Notes under the pieces: generated by a model
Database searches by the model: none
What the model saw: the letters and a program-made list of their open reading frames with translations, nothing else
Told to the model about the DNA's origin: nothing
Shown here: in pieces, positions 44,485 to 55,597 of the stretch
Position numbering within the stretch: position 1 is the first letter of the stretch
Layout: every line of letters starts with the position of its first letter
Program-made: the position numbers and the translations under genes
Assembly (NCBI GenBank): GCA_030295235.1
Contig: AP026146.1
Location: 496,001 to 560,000 of the forward strand
Direction: 5' to 3'
Length of the DNA: 64,000 nt
From: Fistulifera solaris
Lineage: Eukaryota > Bacillariophyta > Bacillariophyceae > Naviculales > Stauroneidaceae

Positions 44485-45642
44485 CTATTCCTCATTGATT
44501 TCCTTCCAAAATTGCCAAGTCTCTTCTTTGTTCTCGTCGTCCCAAGGTGCTTCGTACAGGACTCCCTGAGCGGCCAGCTGACGAGCCTTATCAATGTTCC
44601 CTGCTGCCTTGTGTGTCAGAGCCAACGCCTTGTGTACACCGGGAAACGCGCGATTCGTTTGTAACGCGGCTTCTCCTAGGTCGATCGCTATCTCGTAATT
44701 TTTAAGATGGTACGCGCACACAGATGAACCAAAGAACACTTTGCGTTGTTGCGGTGGGGTAAAATCGTCCACATCGTTAAATTCCATCATTATCTTCTGA
44801 TAGGTTTTCTTCGCGGCAACCCAGTCCTCGAGTCTCTCTTGATACTCCGCAATTTGTAAGTAAGCCTCAATCAAATCCGTGTTGCGAAGAGTTATTCGAC
44901 CTTCGGGAAGGCTTTCCATCTGCGTCAAACCAAATAAATTCTCTCTCAATGAGTTTCCTTCCTCCACCATCTTAATCCATTCGGGAAGAGCTTCTTGCAT
45001 TACATCGATTGCCGCACGGTGGTCACCACGCAAACTGAGTAGTCTCGCTCGCATAGGTATGAGAAAGAACATCAGATCGGTATCTCCAGCGTTGTATAGT
45101 TTCTCAATTTCTTCCATGGCCATTGCCACGCAGGCTTCACGCTCTTCTTCGGGTAGATCGCGTCGACCCGCCCGGGCGGCCATGACCGATATACGCGACG
45201 TGGACGACTTCACCAAGTCGGGTATCTCCGATCGGCAGTAGGGGCACTTGGTCCCATTCACAGTGCTGTGTGGACCTCGGCCGAGACTTTGTAAGCGAAC
45301 CAAGCACGCGAAACAGAATGCGTGCTGGCATTTGGTAAAAATCATGGGATTGACCATCTTTTCTTCCAAACAAATTCCACACGTCTCGGCCGTGTTCGAT
45401 TCACCCGGCATGATTCCGGTAATTTCTTGAATTTCGCTCAAATCTCCAATTCCCGTACACCGTTTTCTCATATCGTCTACACCATGACAATCGGGCTTGT
45501 GTCGCTTCCAATCCTTTCGTTGACACGTTCGATTGCAGTAATACACCATTTTGCAATTCGAGCATCGACTCGCTGGATGTGTCTCGCCGCAGCCTTCCGC
45601 GTCACACGTAATGTACTGTCGTAGTGCGTCCGTGTCTTCCAT
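44485..45642 (-). CDS. MYND-RING-TPR protein
   Basis: Intact, 385 residues. A MYND zinc finger lies at 13-52 (CDAEGCG, CSNCKMVYYCNRTCQ, DWKRHKPDC). A RING finger follows at 88-138 (CGICLEE, CQHAFCFACL, CPYCR). The rest (about 165-375) is helical with TPR-like repeats, for example FGSSVCAYHLKNYEIAIDLGEAAL and ALALTHKAAGNIDKARQLA. RING domains act in ubiquitin transfer, MYND fingers bind proline-rich peptides, and TPRs bind partners, so a ubiquitin-ligase scaffold is a reasonable inference. The combination is common in diatom genomes to my knowledge, but I cannot name a characterised orthologue. Divergent from the SKI3-like gene. Confidence 0.8.
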   Translation of the reverse strand: MEDTDALRQYITCDAEGCGETHPASRCSNCKMVYYCNRTCQRKDWKRHKPDCHGVDDMRKRCTGIGDLSEIQEITGIMPGESNTAETCGICLEEKMVNPMIFTKCQHAFCFACLVRLQSLGRGPHSTVNGTKCPYCRSEIPDLVKSSTSRISVMAARAGRRDLPEEEREACVAMAMEEIEKLYNAGDTDLMFFLIPMRARLLSLRGDHRAAIDVMQEALPEWIKMVEEGNSLRENLFGLTQMESLPEGRITLRNTDLIEAYLQIAEYQERLEDWVAAKKTYQKIMMEFNDVDDFTPPQQRKVFFGSSVCAYHLKNYEIAIDLGEAALQTNRAFPGVHKALALTHKAAGNIDKARQLAAQGVLYEAPWDDENKEETWQFWKEINEE

Positions 45643-45760
45643 GGCTTACTCGGTGCTGTGGTTATAAGAATGAGAAAGAATAACAGACGAGCGATTGGTA
45701 ATCTTATGCTATCGTCGTCGTCGTTGCACCGTTTACTGCAGAAGTTTTACAAATGCAACT

Positions 45761-45781
45761 CACGACTGAAATGCAGTCGTG
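45761..45781. repeat. Short hairpin element, perfect 8-bp arms
   Basis: CACGACTG, loop AAATG, CAGTCGTG: a perfect inverted repeat in the divergent promoter. Member of the family also found at 33907, 45977 and 63878. Confidence 0.8.
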
Positions 45782-45976
45782 ATGAAAAGCCGCTCACACT
45801 TTGGGTCTATAGCAATCAAAAACTACGTTCCGGGTGAATACCAGGTACCACGTACTCGACAAAAATAATGAGAATGGCATTGCAAATGCTTCTGAAGGTA
45901 AGTTCGGGTTTACTAGGCTAGTAAAACTAGCAGCGGTTAACCAACAGTCAGGCTTCGAATACCGAAAACTCTGGTT

Positions 45977-45997
45977 CATGACTGAAATGCAGTCGTG
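45977..45997. repeat. Short hairpin element, second copy
   Basis: CATGACTG, loop AAATG, CAGTCGTG, followed by GTAA. One T:G wobble in the arms compared with the copy 216 bp to the left; loop identical. Confidence 0.8.
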
Positions 45998-46141
45998 GTA
46001 ACGTTCTTCTCACAGGTTGAGTTCATAGTGCACAAAGTAGTAAAGTGAGACGGACTCTCGCGGAGCAGATTGATTGATGAAACCATCACAATCTCTTCAT
46101 CACTCATAAGGATCATTGAGCATTGTACAAGTACTTGCACC

Positions 46142-49100
46142 ATGGCAGCATCTGTTCCTTCGATGAAAGCTTATTTAGAAGAGATCAAAAGGAATTTTTG
46201 GATCATGAGGGCAAGCAGTTTACGGATTACATTTTGTGTCTCATCTGTCTCGAGGTATTGCAACGGGGCGTGATCGTTCCTATTACTAGCCATGATCCTT
46301 CCAAAATCGTGGCCGCGGCTCGTGATGCGGCAGGGAAAACCTTACTCGACCAACACTCATCTATTCCCAAGCCGGTATTAGCGGGGTCGGCGGTGATTGC
46401 GGGGAGACTTGCGGAAGCTGCCTGCCAATTCTATCAAGCAAATTTTCTCAAGGACATGGGTGCCTTCAAAAGGATGTGCAATCCGCCATTACGCGCTGCG
46501 GGGAGGTCAACGAGAAGCGACTGGCAGCCATTCTCCAGATTGTGCTTTATCAACCCGTCTCCGAGAATGACGCGAAAGTTATGCAATTTCTGTCGGTCCT
46601 TGCCGAGGGATATTACTATCGCGCCGCCAGTTTTCAGCCGGACGCGCCTCCCATGTGGAAAAGAGCGTGGGACGTGGCTGTGGAACGGCACAAAACGGAG
46701 CGACGTAGCGATATTTGGCAAAATCCGGAAACACCTTGGGAAATTGTGGTCCCTTTGGAACAGTTGTGTCGCATTGCCAGCAGCAAGGGAAACGAAGCTC
46801 GTGTTACCGAACTCAGCCTCACCTTGGCCGAAAGTGCCTTGGATGTCTCACATGCTCCCGAAAGCAATGATTCTCTTGGTAAATTGTTACGAGAACAATT
46901 CATTGCACCCTATCGCTCCATAGTGCCTGGCGATAGGTCAGAGGCACTCCAACTCGCGAGCGATGCGTTGCAGAAGGCTGCGAATGCATCGGCCGTAGAA
47001 CAATTTGCGTGGTCTGTTCTGGATGTACGGCTGCAATTGGAGCGGGAAGAAAACGAAATAGCGGAAACGGCCAAAATTATGCATACGAAAGCTGTTCATC
47101 GAGGAGAAAAACCCCTTACGCTGGAAAAATACCACATGATAGCTCAACAACAAGTCCTCGGATCCACTGCTTCCGATGACTCGATACTCAAGAAAGCAGC
47201 CCATATCAGAGACAAGATCTTTGTGGCGCTACTACAGACAGATAAAGATGAAGCTAGTATTTTGCGCTTTCGACAAGCGTGTTCATTCATTGGAGAAAAC
47301 TTCTGCGATCGCCTGACGATGCGCGCAAAATCGATATCTATATCGAAGAAAATGAGCAACGAGGTGATGTTGCAAGCGTGGCAGGATGTACTGGGCTTCA
47401 TTTTTCCTATTTTCGACTTTATACGATCTCAGTCCACTTGGAGTCACACTTCCAAAGAGATCGACCGTATTGCGGCTGTGAAGCTCTTCCTCGACTCAAC
47501 AATAGTGGAATTCAAAACGATGATTGAAAATATTGCGTATCTTTGTCCTTTGGCCGAATGGATGTCACAAGGGATGATTTCAGAAAATGAAGTCGAGTCG
47601 GATTACCATTTCGATCGAGTAATGCTCGTGTTGGTGCGAGACACCTTGGTGTTCTTGCATGCTGAAGCTACAGCCGATCACATTGAGAAGGGGGAGTCAG
47701 TTGTAGCGTCATCTGTGGGTATCAAACAAAGACGCTTGAAGAAGCTGGAAGTCAACATCGCTTGTTCTACTAACATGTTGGCTTTAAGTGGTATTTTTCT
47801 TGGCGAAACGCCTCGTTCGCTGGTAGATTCGGCAATCAATCGTATCAGTAGTCTGCCTGACGACGATACATGCATGGAGTTGGAAGGCTCTGGGATTTTG
47901 TGTCTTGATTTCTTCATCTGTTGGTGGGGACTCCAGCGCAGGCCATGGATGTTCTGTACATTACCCGAGTCTCGGACTATCACAAAGCGGGCACGACGGG
48001 CATTCAATGTTCTCCAAGAAAGTTGGGGCAGGCCATCTACTTTGCTTGAGCGCTGCTTGTTAGAACTAGGGGAAGCTGACGCAGAAGGAATACACTTCTC
48101 TGGTGGGCTTGCAGTGACCGCGGAAGCTGGCTATCAACGTGTTCAAAATGAGGCCAGGGGACTTTGTAACGACACTTTGAAGGAGCTACTCGTCGCAGTA
48201 AGTACAGCTGGACTAGCGGCTGTTCGGATCACGCAACTATCCATGGCAGTACTAGTCGCCGAAAGAGTTGCATCCTTTGTCCAGAATTTTCGAGAATCAT
48301 TACAACTTTGCATGAAATTGCTCAAGGATGGAGCCTCATGCAAAGTGCACATGTGGACCAATGAAAATGAGGTCCATAAATCTCTCGACTATCAAGTTGC
48401 TGCGTTACGACAGTTCTTGGCTAACGTTTTAATTGAAAGTGGAGATGAAGCTGCTGCTACAGAACTACTAGAAGCAGCAGTGCAAGATGCTCCAAACGAC
48501 GCAAGCGCTGCAACGGCTCTGGGAACGTTTAGGCTACGTATTATGCTTGTTTCCAAAGACTCTTCTGCCACAGAGACAAAAATCGCTCATGTCCAGCTGA
48601 TGAAGGCAGCAAGACTCGATAGTAGCAAATCAGATCCCTTTGCTTTGCTCGGATATTGGTATGAGACTCACGGGGATAAGCAACGAGCACTTCGGTGCTA
48701 CACCAAAGCGGCACTACTAGATCCATCACAGCCTGTAGCTGGGAGAGGTCTCCTACGTTTAGCCCAAGCTGACTCGTTGTTATCATCTATCGAAGAAGCC
48801 GTAAACACAGGATCCCCTTTGTCCGGATGGGCATGGCGTGTGATTGCGACCCGAAAGGCACAAGATGAAGGAAAGGACGACCTCGCCATCTTGTCATACC
48901 TCAACTGTCTGCGTTGCAGGGATGTCGACTGCCCCCAAAATGAGCCTCATGGGATGTTCTATTCCGATCCAACCAAGCCATGTTGCGCCCCTTCAATTGA
49001 AAAGTCTGTGATCTTAGGTGAGCTCGCGAATTGCTATAGACGACTCGGACGCTTCACAGCATCTATAAGAACGTTTCGTGTCGCTATCGAGGAAGGAGGC

Positions 49101-50845
49101 GAGCATGTCCTTCCGTCTATCTATTGCGGTTGTGGTCAAGGTAAGAAAAACGAGCATGCTGAAATTCAAAAAGCGGACCGCTCACGCCTTAATTTTAGTG
49201 GAATTGGAGCTGGGGTTATATGCAGACGCAAACAGCAATTTTCAGAAGGCAGCACAGGGGGCCGACTCAACGGAATTAGCATGGGCTATGTACGGTCAAG
49301 GAGTATCATTTCTTGCACTGGCTCAACGTGACTTTCATCAGGAAAAGTTCGGATCAGCTTTTACTATGCTGAAGCAGGGAATTGAATCGTGTGGTACGCC
49401 CTTCCAGCACCTCTCTATGTCATTCAGCAAACTCCTTGGCGATCTCTACACATTTGGAGCGTCGCTCCCGAGCGATGTTTTTGTTGGCTTTGAAGAGGAA
49501 AAGCACGACGAAACGGAATGTAAACTCGCTTTTGTAGCAAAAGGAGAAGCAGCGTTTTTACAAGCCATCGAAACGCACACTAACTGGGAAGGCGAAGATA
49601 AGGCACTTCTTGAGGCATCACTTTTGTCTGACCTTGCAACGAATAAATTACTCCGGGCTCAGATTTTGATAAGCACCAGCTACGACATAGAAAAAGGAAA
49701 ACAACTGTTCGAAGAGGCAGCTGAAGTGTTTCGCCAAGCAATCGGTATCTACCCTCAGAATCCAGCCGCCTGGTGTGGACTAGGGTCATCAGTCTTTAAC
49801 TCTGATCCTCTTTTAGCGCAGCATGCGTTTTGCCAAAGCATTGATCTTGAAAATCAATTTCAAGATGCGTATGCTAATCTGAGTTTCCTGTACACAGAGA
49901 ATGGCGCATTGTCGCAAAGTGCTAATGTATCGAATGCTCTGACTCAAGTAGCGGACACACCTATGATGTGGATTAACCGGGCATTGATTTTGGAACGCGA
50001 AGTGGCGACTGAATCAAGCGGCTCGGAACTCGAACGAAAGCTGAGTCAAGCGGCAGATGCGTACATGGCATCCTTGCAAGTGGAAAGAAATGCAAGGGCA
50101 ATTTGTGGCGCAGCAGTTACAAAGAGGGCAAGTTCGAACGGCAGTAGAGACAACAATAAAGTTGAAATACGCTACGATTCTTTCTGCTTGTCAGCAGAAT
50201 ATCACAAAGGCATTCGATCAGATGATACACGCGCCGCGCTTCTCCACCAGCTTCTGTCTTGGGAGATGGATGAGCAAAAACGCTGTGTGCAAGGAGAAAA
50301 TCCTTCTACAAGTCATTCAAACCAAATCGAAGCAAGTATTGACAAACTTGGAAATGAGGCCTTTTCTAGAGATTATATCAAATCAATTGAGTCATTCATT
50401 AAAGAGCGACCGACGGTAGAAGGCAACGTTGTAGCATGTCACCATCCTAATCACACCGAACTTTCATCGTCTCGAAAAATTATTCACAACCCTACAAAAG
50501 GGGGAGATGTGGTTGGCTCTCGCGGAAAAGCTAATTTCAGATAGTCATGGTGATAACAGACGAGACCATCTTGACGCTGCGCTGACCGCAACCGATCGTG
50601 CAGTTTATATGATGCGAAGTCAACTAGCGAGGTCCGTAGACAGCCCACTTTCCTCAACAAGAGTCAACGCCAAAGATCTTTCTGGCGCTCTTGCACTGAA
50701 ATATTGGCTTGAAAACATTTTCGACGGTTTCTCCGCTAGCAAATCCCCTCGATCAAATAACGAAGCGCTACAAATGTCATTGATGATGTATCCGAATAAC
50801 ATCACAGGGCGAGAAGCTTTTAAACTACAAAGTATTGAAACTTGA
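46142..50845 (+). CDS. Large TPR protein, SKI3/TTC37-like
   Basis: About 1548 residues from exons 46142-49140 and 49199-50845 (intron 58 bp). Three shifts are needed: one A added near 46190, one A added near 46468, one G removed from the G5 run near 50502. Most of the protein is helical with TPR pairs, clearest at about 770-1250: SGDEAAATELLEAAVQDAPNDA, ALLGYWYETHGDKQRALRCY, LGELANCYRRLGRF, AWCGLGSSVF and DAYANLSFLYTENGA. The order of these repeats and the size suggest SKI3 (TTC37), the scaffold of the SKI complex that feeds mRNA to the cytoplasmic exosome. The N-terminal about 500 residues are divergent, so another giant TPR scaffold remains possible. Confidence 0.6.
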
Positions 50846-51680
50846 TCCATTAGTCGAAAGTGAAAAGCACCGAGTAGCGTGTTACCACCCTAGAAAACAT
50901 CTCTTTTATAAAGAAACGACAAGGTTAGCTTTCATGCAAAATTCGTTTAAAAACATGTCGGTCAAGTACTGACAAGAAACTTGTGGGCAGAAACGAACAG
51001 CTACCCAGACGAATCCGGGCTGTTTCACAAAAACTGCGAAGCAAGCGCTGTTCGTAGCTTCACGTTGCATAATGCACCGCGCAGTTTTCTTGCTAATATC
51101 CTCTACCAATCATTCTAGCACCCGCATGAAGGACTCCACGTATGACGATAGTCAAAACGACCGACCGTGGATCCGAAAAAGGATGCATTTTTCTCCATAG
51201 GGCCAAAATCGGTTGTTTACTCACCTTCATCGCTTTTCAAACCTAATTCATAAAAAAGGCATCGAAAAGTGAGAGACAGAAAGACATCGCAATTCGACAG
51301 TGCTGCATTGTGTTGGAAAGATATTAGCGAACGAAAGGATTGCGAACCAGTCGACGCTAGCGATCTCGTCCTATATTGATTTTGCATCATTCATTGTCAA
51401 ACAAGTCGGCTCCATGGGAATTGACTTTCCCGGGAGTGTTGTAGAACAAATGCATTCACGCAGCTGGTCGACTCTGAAATTTAAGCATATAAAGATTGGG
51501 CTTTCATGGATGAAACTACGTGATCAAGAAAAAGTCTTTCGTCCTCGTCGCTTTGCTACTGCAGTCTTTGTTACTCTGGCAAAGAATAAAGAGCAGAAAC
51601 TCACCTTCGTCACTTTTGATTTCGAAGTGCCCGCACTTATGAAGTAACTGATTGCTTTAGTGGTCGCTCAAGAATACCTG
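50846..51680. other. Intergenic region with one weak open frame
   Basis: 835 bp. A plus-strand frame at 51300-51647 would encode 115 residues without a motif I recognise, a signal peptide or a visible upstream exon. I would treat it as hypothetical at best. Confidence 0.35.
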
Positions 51681-52231
51681 TTATCTGGGCTGACGCTCGA
51701 TGAGGGGAGCATATCCTAAAACGGCAGCTTCTCTCGGAAAGTAGAGCCTCAACCAAATACCCAGCATACCGCCGTATTCGCGATCAAGAATGATACCGGC
51801 TACTACACAGAGAGTAACATAGACCGCAAAGTTCATCTTTTGATAGGGTGTGAAGGCGTACTCTCCCTGGTCGCCATTATCATCGGGCAAAGAAGAAGAT
51901 GAGGGCATGGACTGAATCGTTTGAATTTTCTTACAATCACCCTTTGCATTATTGCTGCTGTTTTCGTTTTCAAACTTCACAAAACCGTCTTGATTGATGC
52001 CTTGTTTAACACAACAGAGATAAAATGAATGAGTCGGTGGTAAAATAAGTATTGCCTCCCTGCTTCCCAAGAACAATCCCTACCTGGAAACAGCAAGAGC
52101 GTCGTCAAAATGACAAAACCGATTCCTATACCACTGTTAAACCAAAGAATCAAGTCCGTATTGATCATAGTAACAATGTTGTTGTGCAAATGAACCACCG
52201 CAACAAAAACTATTGGTAATTTTGGGGCCAC
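51681..52231 (-). CDS. Small membrane protein, unknown
   Basis: 155 residues from exons 52231-52084 and 52000-51681; the 83-bp intron joins CCA G|GC in frame. The N-terminal half has a hydrophobic stretch (about 34-50, GIGIGFVILTTLLLF). A polar Ser/Asn/Asp linker follows, then a second membrane segment (about 108-125, FAVYVTLCVVAGIIL) and a C-terminal amphipathic piece (GGMLGIWLRLYFP). Both splice sites are GT..AG, though the donor (GTAGGG) is weak. No family recognised. The size and two-helix hairpin layout recall small organellar or ER membrane subunits, but this is speculation. Confidence 0.6.
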
Positions 52232-52730
52232 CCGAACGCTCGAAGACCAGACGACCAGACGCTACGCGAAACTAAGGCCAAGCGTCCTCAAGTTTATTAC
52301 TCCGTATAAAACCGCAGATAGTCGTCCTCGGCTAGCCTAAACTCAAGTTTTAGAGAGATATTAAATATCGTATGCTCTATAGTGTGGATTAGCAACACCC
52401 TCGCAACTTGCATTATCATTCCGAACCCTTCCACGGTGCGCAACGTGAAATTAATTTGCCGTGAAATTTACTTGAGATCAATGACAGACAAGAATGAAAG
52501 GTGTCTTTTGGGGTTCTTGTTTGAGAATAGTGGGAATTTGTCGATTGTGAATTGTTGGAAATCAGCGGATTTACGGGGGTCGATCAACAAATTCTTTTTC
52601 TTGGGATGATCCTCGTGCGGCACTCACAGCGCCCTATTCCAAAGACAAAAGCAAACCTAATCAAATCGGTACGGAAAGGGTGAAACCCAGCCTTTTCGAA
52701 AACGCCTTCCAGCGTATTCGGTGACAGAAA
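52232..52730. other. Intergenic region
   Basis: 499 bp with a motif-less 75-codon frame at 52382-52609. A TTACTCCGTA word is at 52297. No supported gene. Confidence 0.45.
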
Positions 52731-53127
52731 TCATTGTTTTTCGTTCCGTGTGCGCAGTGCCTCAATATAGCCTTCATTCTCTTTGTTGATGGCACTGATT
52801 GACGTCTCTAGAACCATCCGCTTTTCAGCAAGTGCGTGAAATTTCTCTTGTATACTTTTACTGGCAGTTTCGAGAGATTGTATTCGTTCGAGTAGTTCTC
52901 TTGTGTCGACAACTACGTCACTGTGAGGCAAGCAAAAGGTGAGAAACGGTTTTCTAATTCAAGAAACGTCTCCATTTTTAAAGACATCATAAATCTCACC
53001 TCAAGTCAGTATTTGTTTCGTCGGCGCGAATTTCCTTCGCCTTTATTGCTGACATTTGAGCCGACAATTGTTCGAGTGACTGACACCATATTCTGGTAAT
53101 CTCTTCGATGCTAGTTTCCCTTGTCAT
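52731..53127 (-). CDS. Small coiled-coil protein, two exons
   Basis: 105 residues from exons 53127-53000 and 52920-52731, with a 79-bp GT..AG intron in phase 2 (TTG AG|T GAC). The first exon encodes MTRETSIEEITRIWC and a helix rich in Ala, Lys and Glu. The second encodes DTRELLERIQSLETASKSIQ, a helix that continues to the basic end RTRNEKQ. Nearly the whole protein is predicted to be helical with heptad-like Leu/Ile spacing. Small helical subunits of this size occur in kinetochore, BLOC-type and tethering complexes; I cannot assign one. The two-exon structure with exact frame continuity is the main evidence for a real gene. Confidence 0.6.
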
Positions 53128-53918
53128 AACTTCAATTAGCAGTCAGCGAAAACAGATACCACAATTTCGAAAAGAAAAGGAAAGGTTCAATTTACTATGT
53201 TAGGATCGAAGAAATGCTTGCAATGCGTAGTTAGTGTTCTATCATCATTATTTATCATCATTGCCGCCAGAAAATAAACGGCGAAAAAATGATCTAAAAC
53301 CTGTCGTAGTCGCACAGTATGGTTACAGGTTATTGAAAGGACATTCAATCCATTCAAGCTCAAGCCTACTGTATTCGAGTATATTGCCTTATTCTTTTAT
53401 TGCGATGCGACAACGAAGCAGAAACCCAGCACCCAGCACCTCCTTTGGCGCACCTCCACGAGTACGCGGGACAGGATTTCAGTCGAGTCATTCATCCCCC
53501 CGATTGATTGATGATTATTGCATGTTTGATGTTTACCAGTATTTTCTCATTACCTGGTAACGTGTGAGTGAGATTGCTGTACCGTCGATTGTTACTTGGA
53601 ACATTTTATCAATGTTAATAGGGGAAAAATGAGGCGTTGAAGATTTTTTATGTTTTTGACTTAAAAAGTCAAGGAAGAGTGACCTCGGAATTTTCAGGAG
53701 CGAATCAGATTCTCTTTCGAGGTGGGTATCTTCGCACTTTCATGGACCAATGAAAAGGCAGCATCCTCATCAAAATGCTTCGCTGTCGAATACAGGAAAA
53801 TCGAAGCTTCATAAGTAAAGAAAAAAGTGCTGATGACATTCATCACAATCTACCCCAGGATCGAAACAGCGGGAGAGGAAGACCTATAGACCGAGCTGCG
53901 ACATACGTCATTGCTAGT
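53128..53918. other. Intergenic region upstream of copy B
   Basis: 791 bp. The copy B frame is open back to 53775, but comparison with copy A places its start at 53919. No other gene supported. Confidence 0.5.
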
Positions 53919-55001
53919 ATGAGATCGGTCGATCTAGTTGATGAGCTAAGTGCTTCATTGCATAGACAATGCTTGGGAGACGACCAAGGAAAGTTCTGCA
54001 AGCTCCCTCCTCCCACGAAACGATTCAAGGAGGAACTCGATAAGACTGGTTTTACCATATTCAAACCGATATCTGACTTGGGTTTCTACGAATGGGAACC
54101 TGATCTTGAAGATCACAGCCAGCTTGGCGATATTTCAGCGAACGAAATTAAACGGCAGCTTCATGTGAGAGGTAAACCGGCCCGTCTGATCAATCTGCGA
54201 ACCATTAGACTCCCCATTTCGTTTCCCGACCTTTCGCCGCAAATTTATGAGAACAAATACCCCTTGGCACGTTGTGAAGTTGCGGGAATCCATGTCGCGA
54301 CCAAGGTCAGAGGTCTCAAGCTGACAGACATTGACTTTGTGTTCTTCGGCGGGTCAACACTGTCAATGCTAGCGACTCAGAATGAAAGTCAGAAAACGTA
54401 TCTTGTCACCAAGATTCCTGGTACTTCCGTCGGTATCGTTGCCAAGGATGAAAATTACAGTTTTAATCTTGCTGACCCTGGTTTTCAGTTTGAGCGTCTT
54501 GTAACGGGTAGGCCGGTGGATGAAATGGAAGAACCGACCTTTGTGGAACACATGCAGGTAATGGAAGTCGGCGTGTACACGATTCTCTTCATCGCCAAGG
54601 TCGATGCATTGAAGGACGGTGAGCCAGTTGAGGTCACTTTCTCTAATCCATTTTACTGGGACATTAAGCAATGCTTGCAATGCGTCAGCACCGGGAGTGC
54701 AATTTTAATTCACGGTAGGAAGAATAGAGAAAATGATGGCGAGCACCGAGGCCGATTGGATTCTATTTCGATAAAGACTCTCAGACGACTTTACGAAGCT
54801 AAGTCAGACAAGTTGAAGGAAGCAGAAGGCGATATCGTCCGATCTCTTGATGATTTGAAGCAGCAACTTGACGTTTGTAAAGATTGCAAAGACTATGAAA
54901 TCATCTTCTCGATGGAGGGACATCTGGAGCTGCAAGCTAAATCTGGATCATCGAAATTGCTACCTTCGTCTAACGTTGTAGATGCACTAATTGTCGTATG
55001 A
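53919..55001 (+). CDS. Unrecognised paralogous family, copy B
   Basis: 360 residues from MRSVDLVDEL, which aligns with MSSTDAIDEL of copy A; an upstream ATG at 53775 adds 48 residues without a counterpart. Full-length similarity to copy A, including KRFKEELDKTGFTIF, SDLGFYEWEPDLEDHS, LSPQIY, GGSTLSMLA, TYLVTKIPGTSVGIVAKDE, GFQFERLVTGR, VDALKDGEPVEV and CLQCVS. By eye identity is well over half. Differences are spread along the length and frame is kept, as expected for two selected genes rather than a recent error. Function unknown. A truncated relative starts 433 bp downstream, so this is the local source of tandem duplication. Confidence 0.8.
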   Translation: MRSVDLVDELSASLHRQCLGDDQGKFCKLPPPTKRFKEELDKTGFTIFKPISDLGFYEWEPDLEDHSQLGDISANEIKRQLHVRGKPARLINLRTIRLPISFPDLSPQIYENKYPLARCEVAGIHVATKVRGLKLTDIDFVFFGGSTLSMLATQNESQKTYLVTKIPGTSVGIVAKDENYSFNLADPGFQFERLVTGRPVDEMEEPTFVEHMQVMEVGVYTILFIAKVDALKDGEPVEVTFSNPFYWDIKQCLQCVSTGSAILIHGRKNRENDGEHRGRLDSISIKTLRRLYEAKSDKLKEAEGDIVRSLDDLKQQLDVCKDCKDYEIIFSMEGHLELQAKSGSSKLLPSSNVVDALIVV

Positions 55002-55433
55002 TTCTGTCGATTTTCACCTCTACGTTCAATAAAAACATCCTACAACGGCTTATTTTTTATAGACATTAAATACGCCGGTTGTTGCCAAAGCAAAAGAAAC
55101 GGATCATAGTAGGTTACAGAACGAAGCCGATAGTTACCATGTTCCAGCAAGAGAAGTTCTAATTTATGCTTACCTGGGTACTAAAGGGTTCAAGTTGGTA
55201 TGGCGCGATAGCAGCATAAGAGGAAAAAGACGTGTATCGAAGTGCTCGCGAAACGGGTTGGGTTCGCACCGCAAATAAGGGGCACTGAGGTTTTCAAGAA
55301 CTAATCGTAAGCTGACGTTGCTGTCATTCATAAAGGGTAGTCAGGATCGCAACCGCCGGTGATAGGATGGTACAAGTTCCCCAGCGATCCGAGACGAAAC
55401 AAAGCATTATCTACTTTGTCAGAATCAGTCATC

Positions 55434-55597
55434 ATGAGCAACGTCGAAGCGATTGAAGAATGAAACGCATCCTTTCAGAAGCAATGCTTGAAAGAGATCT
55501 CTGAGAAACCATTGATACTCCCACCGCCTTCAACAAAATATCAGCGGATGAAATGAAGCGACAGCACTACGCTCTCAAGGAAAACCTGCTCGTCTGA
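55434..55597 (+). pseudogene. Decayed third copy of the unrecognised family
   Basis: Begins MSNVEAIEE, then a TGA at codon 10, and continues in the same frame with NASFQKQCLKEISEKP and LPPPS, matching residues 1-32 of copies A and B. About 40 codons are then missing, and the match resumes with FNKISADEMKRQ (copy A FNKVSVDELKRQ) to LLV and a stop at 55595. Nothing of the remaining about 270 codons is visible. It has both a premature stop and an internal deletion, so it is not explained by a single sequencing error. Confidence 0.85.

Larger units (their letters stand above)
45643..46141. other. Divergent promoter region with two hairpins
   Basis: 499 bp between the MYND-RING-TPR gene and the SKI3-like gene. 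Two copies of a hairpin family sit here at 45761 and 45977 (separate entries). No gene seen. Confidence 0.6.

Noticed and set aside
51300-51647. 115-codon plus-strand frame as a confident gene
   Set aside because: No family, signal or splice partner seen; kept only as a remark in the intergenic entry.
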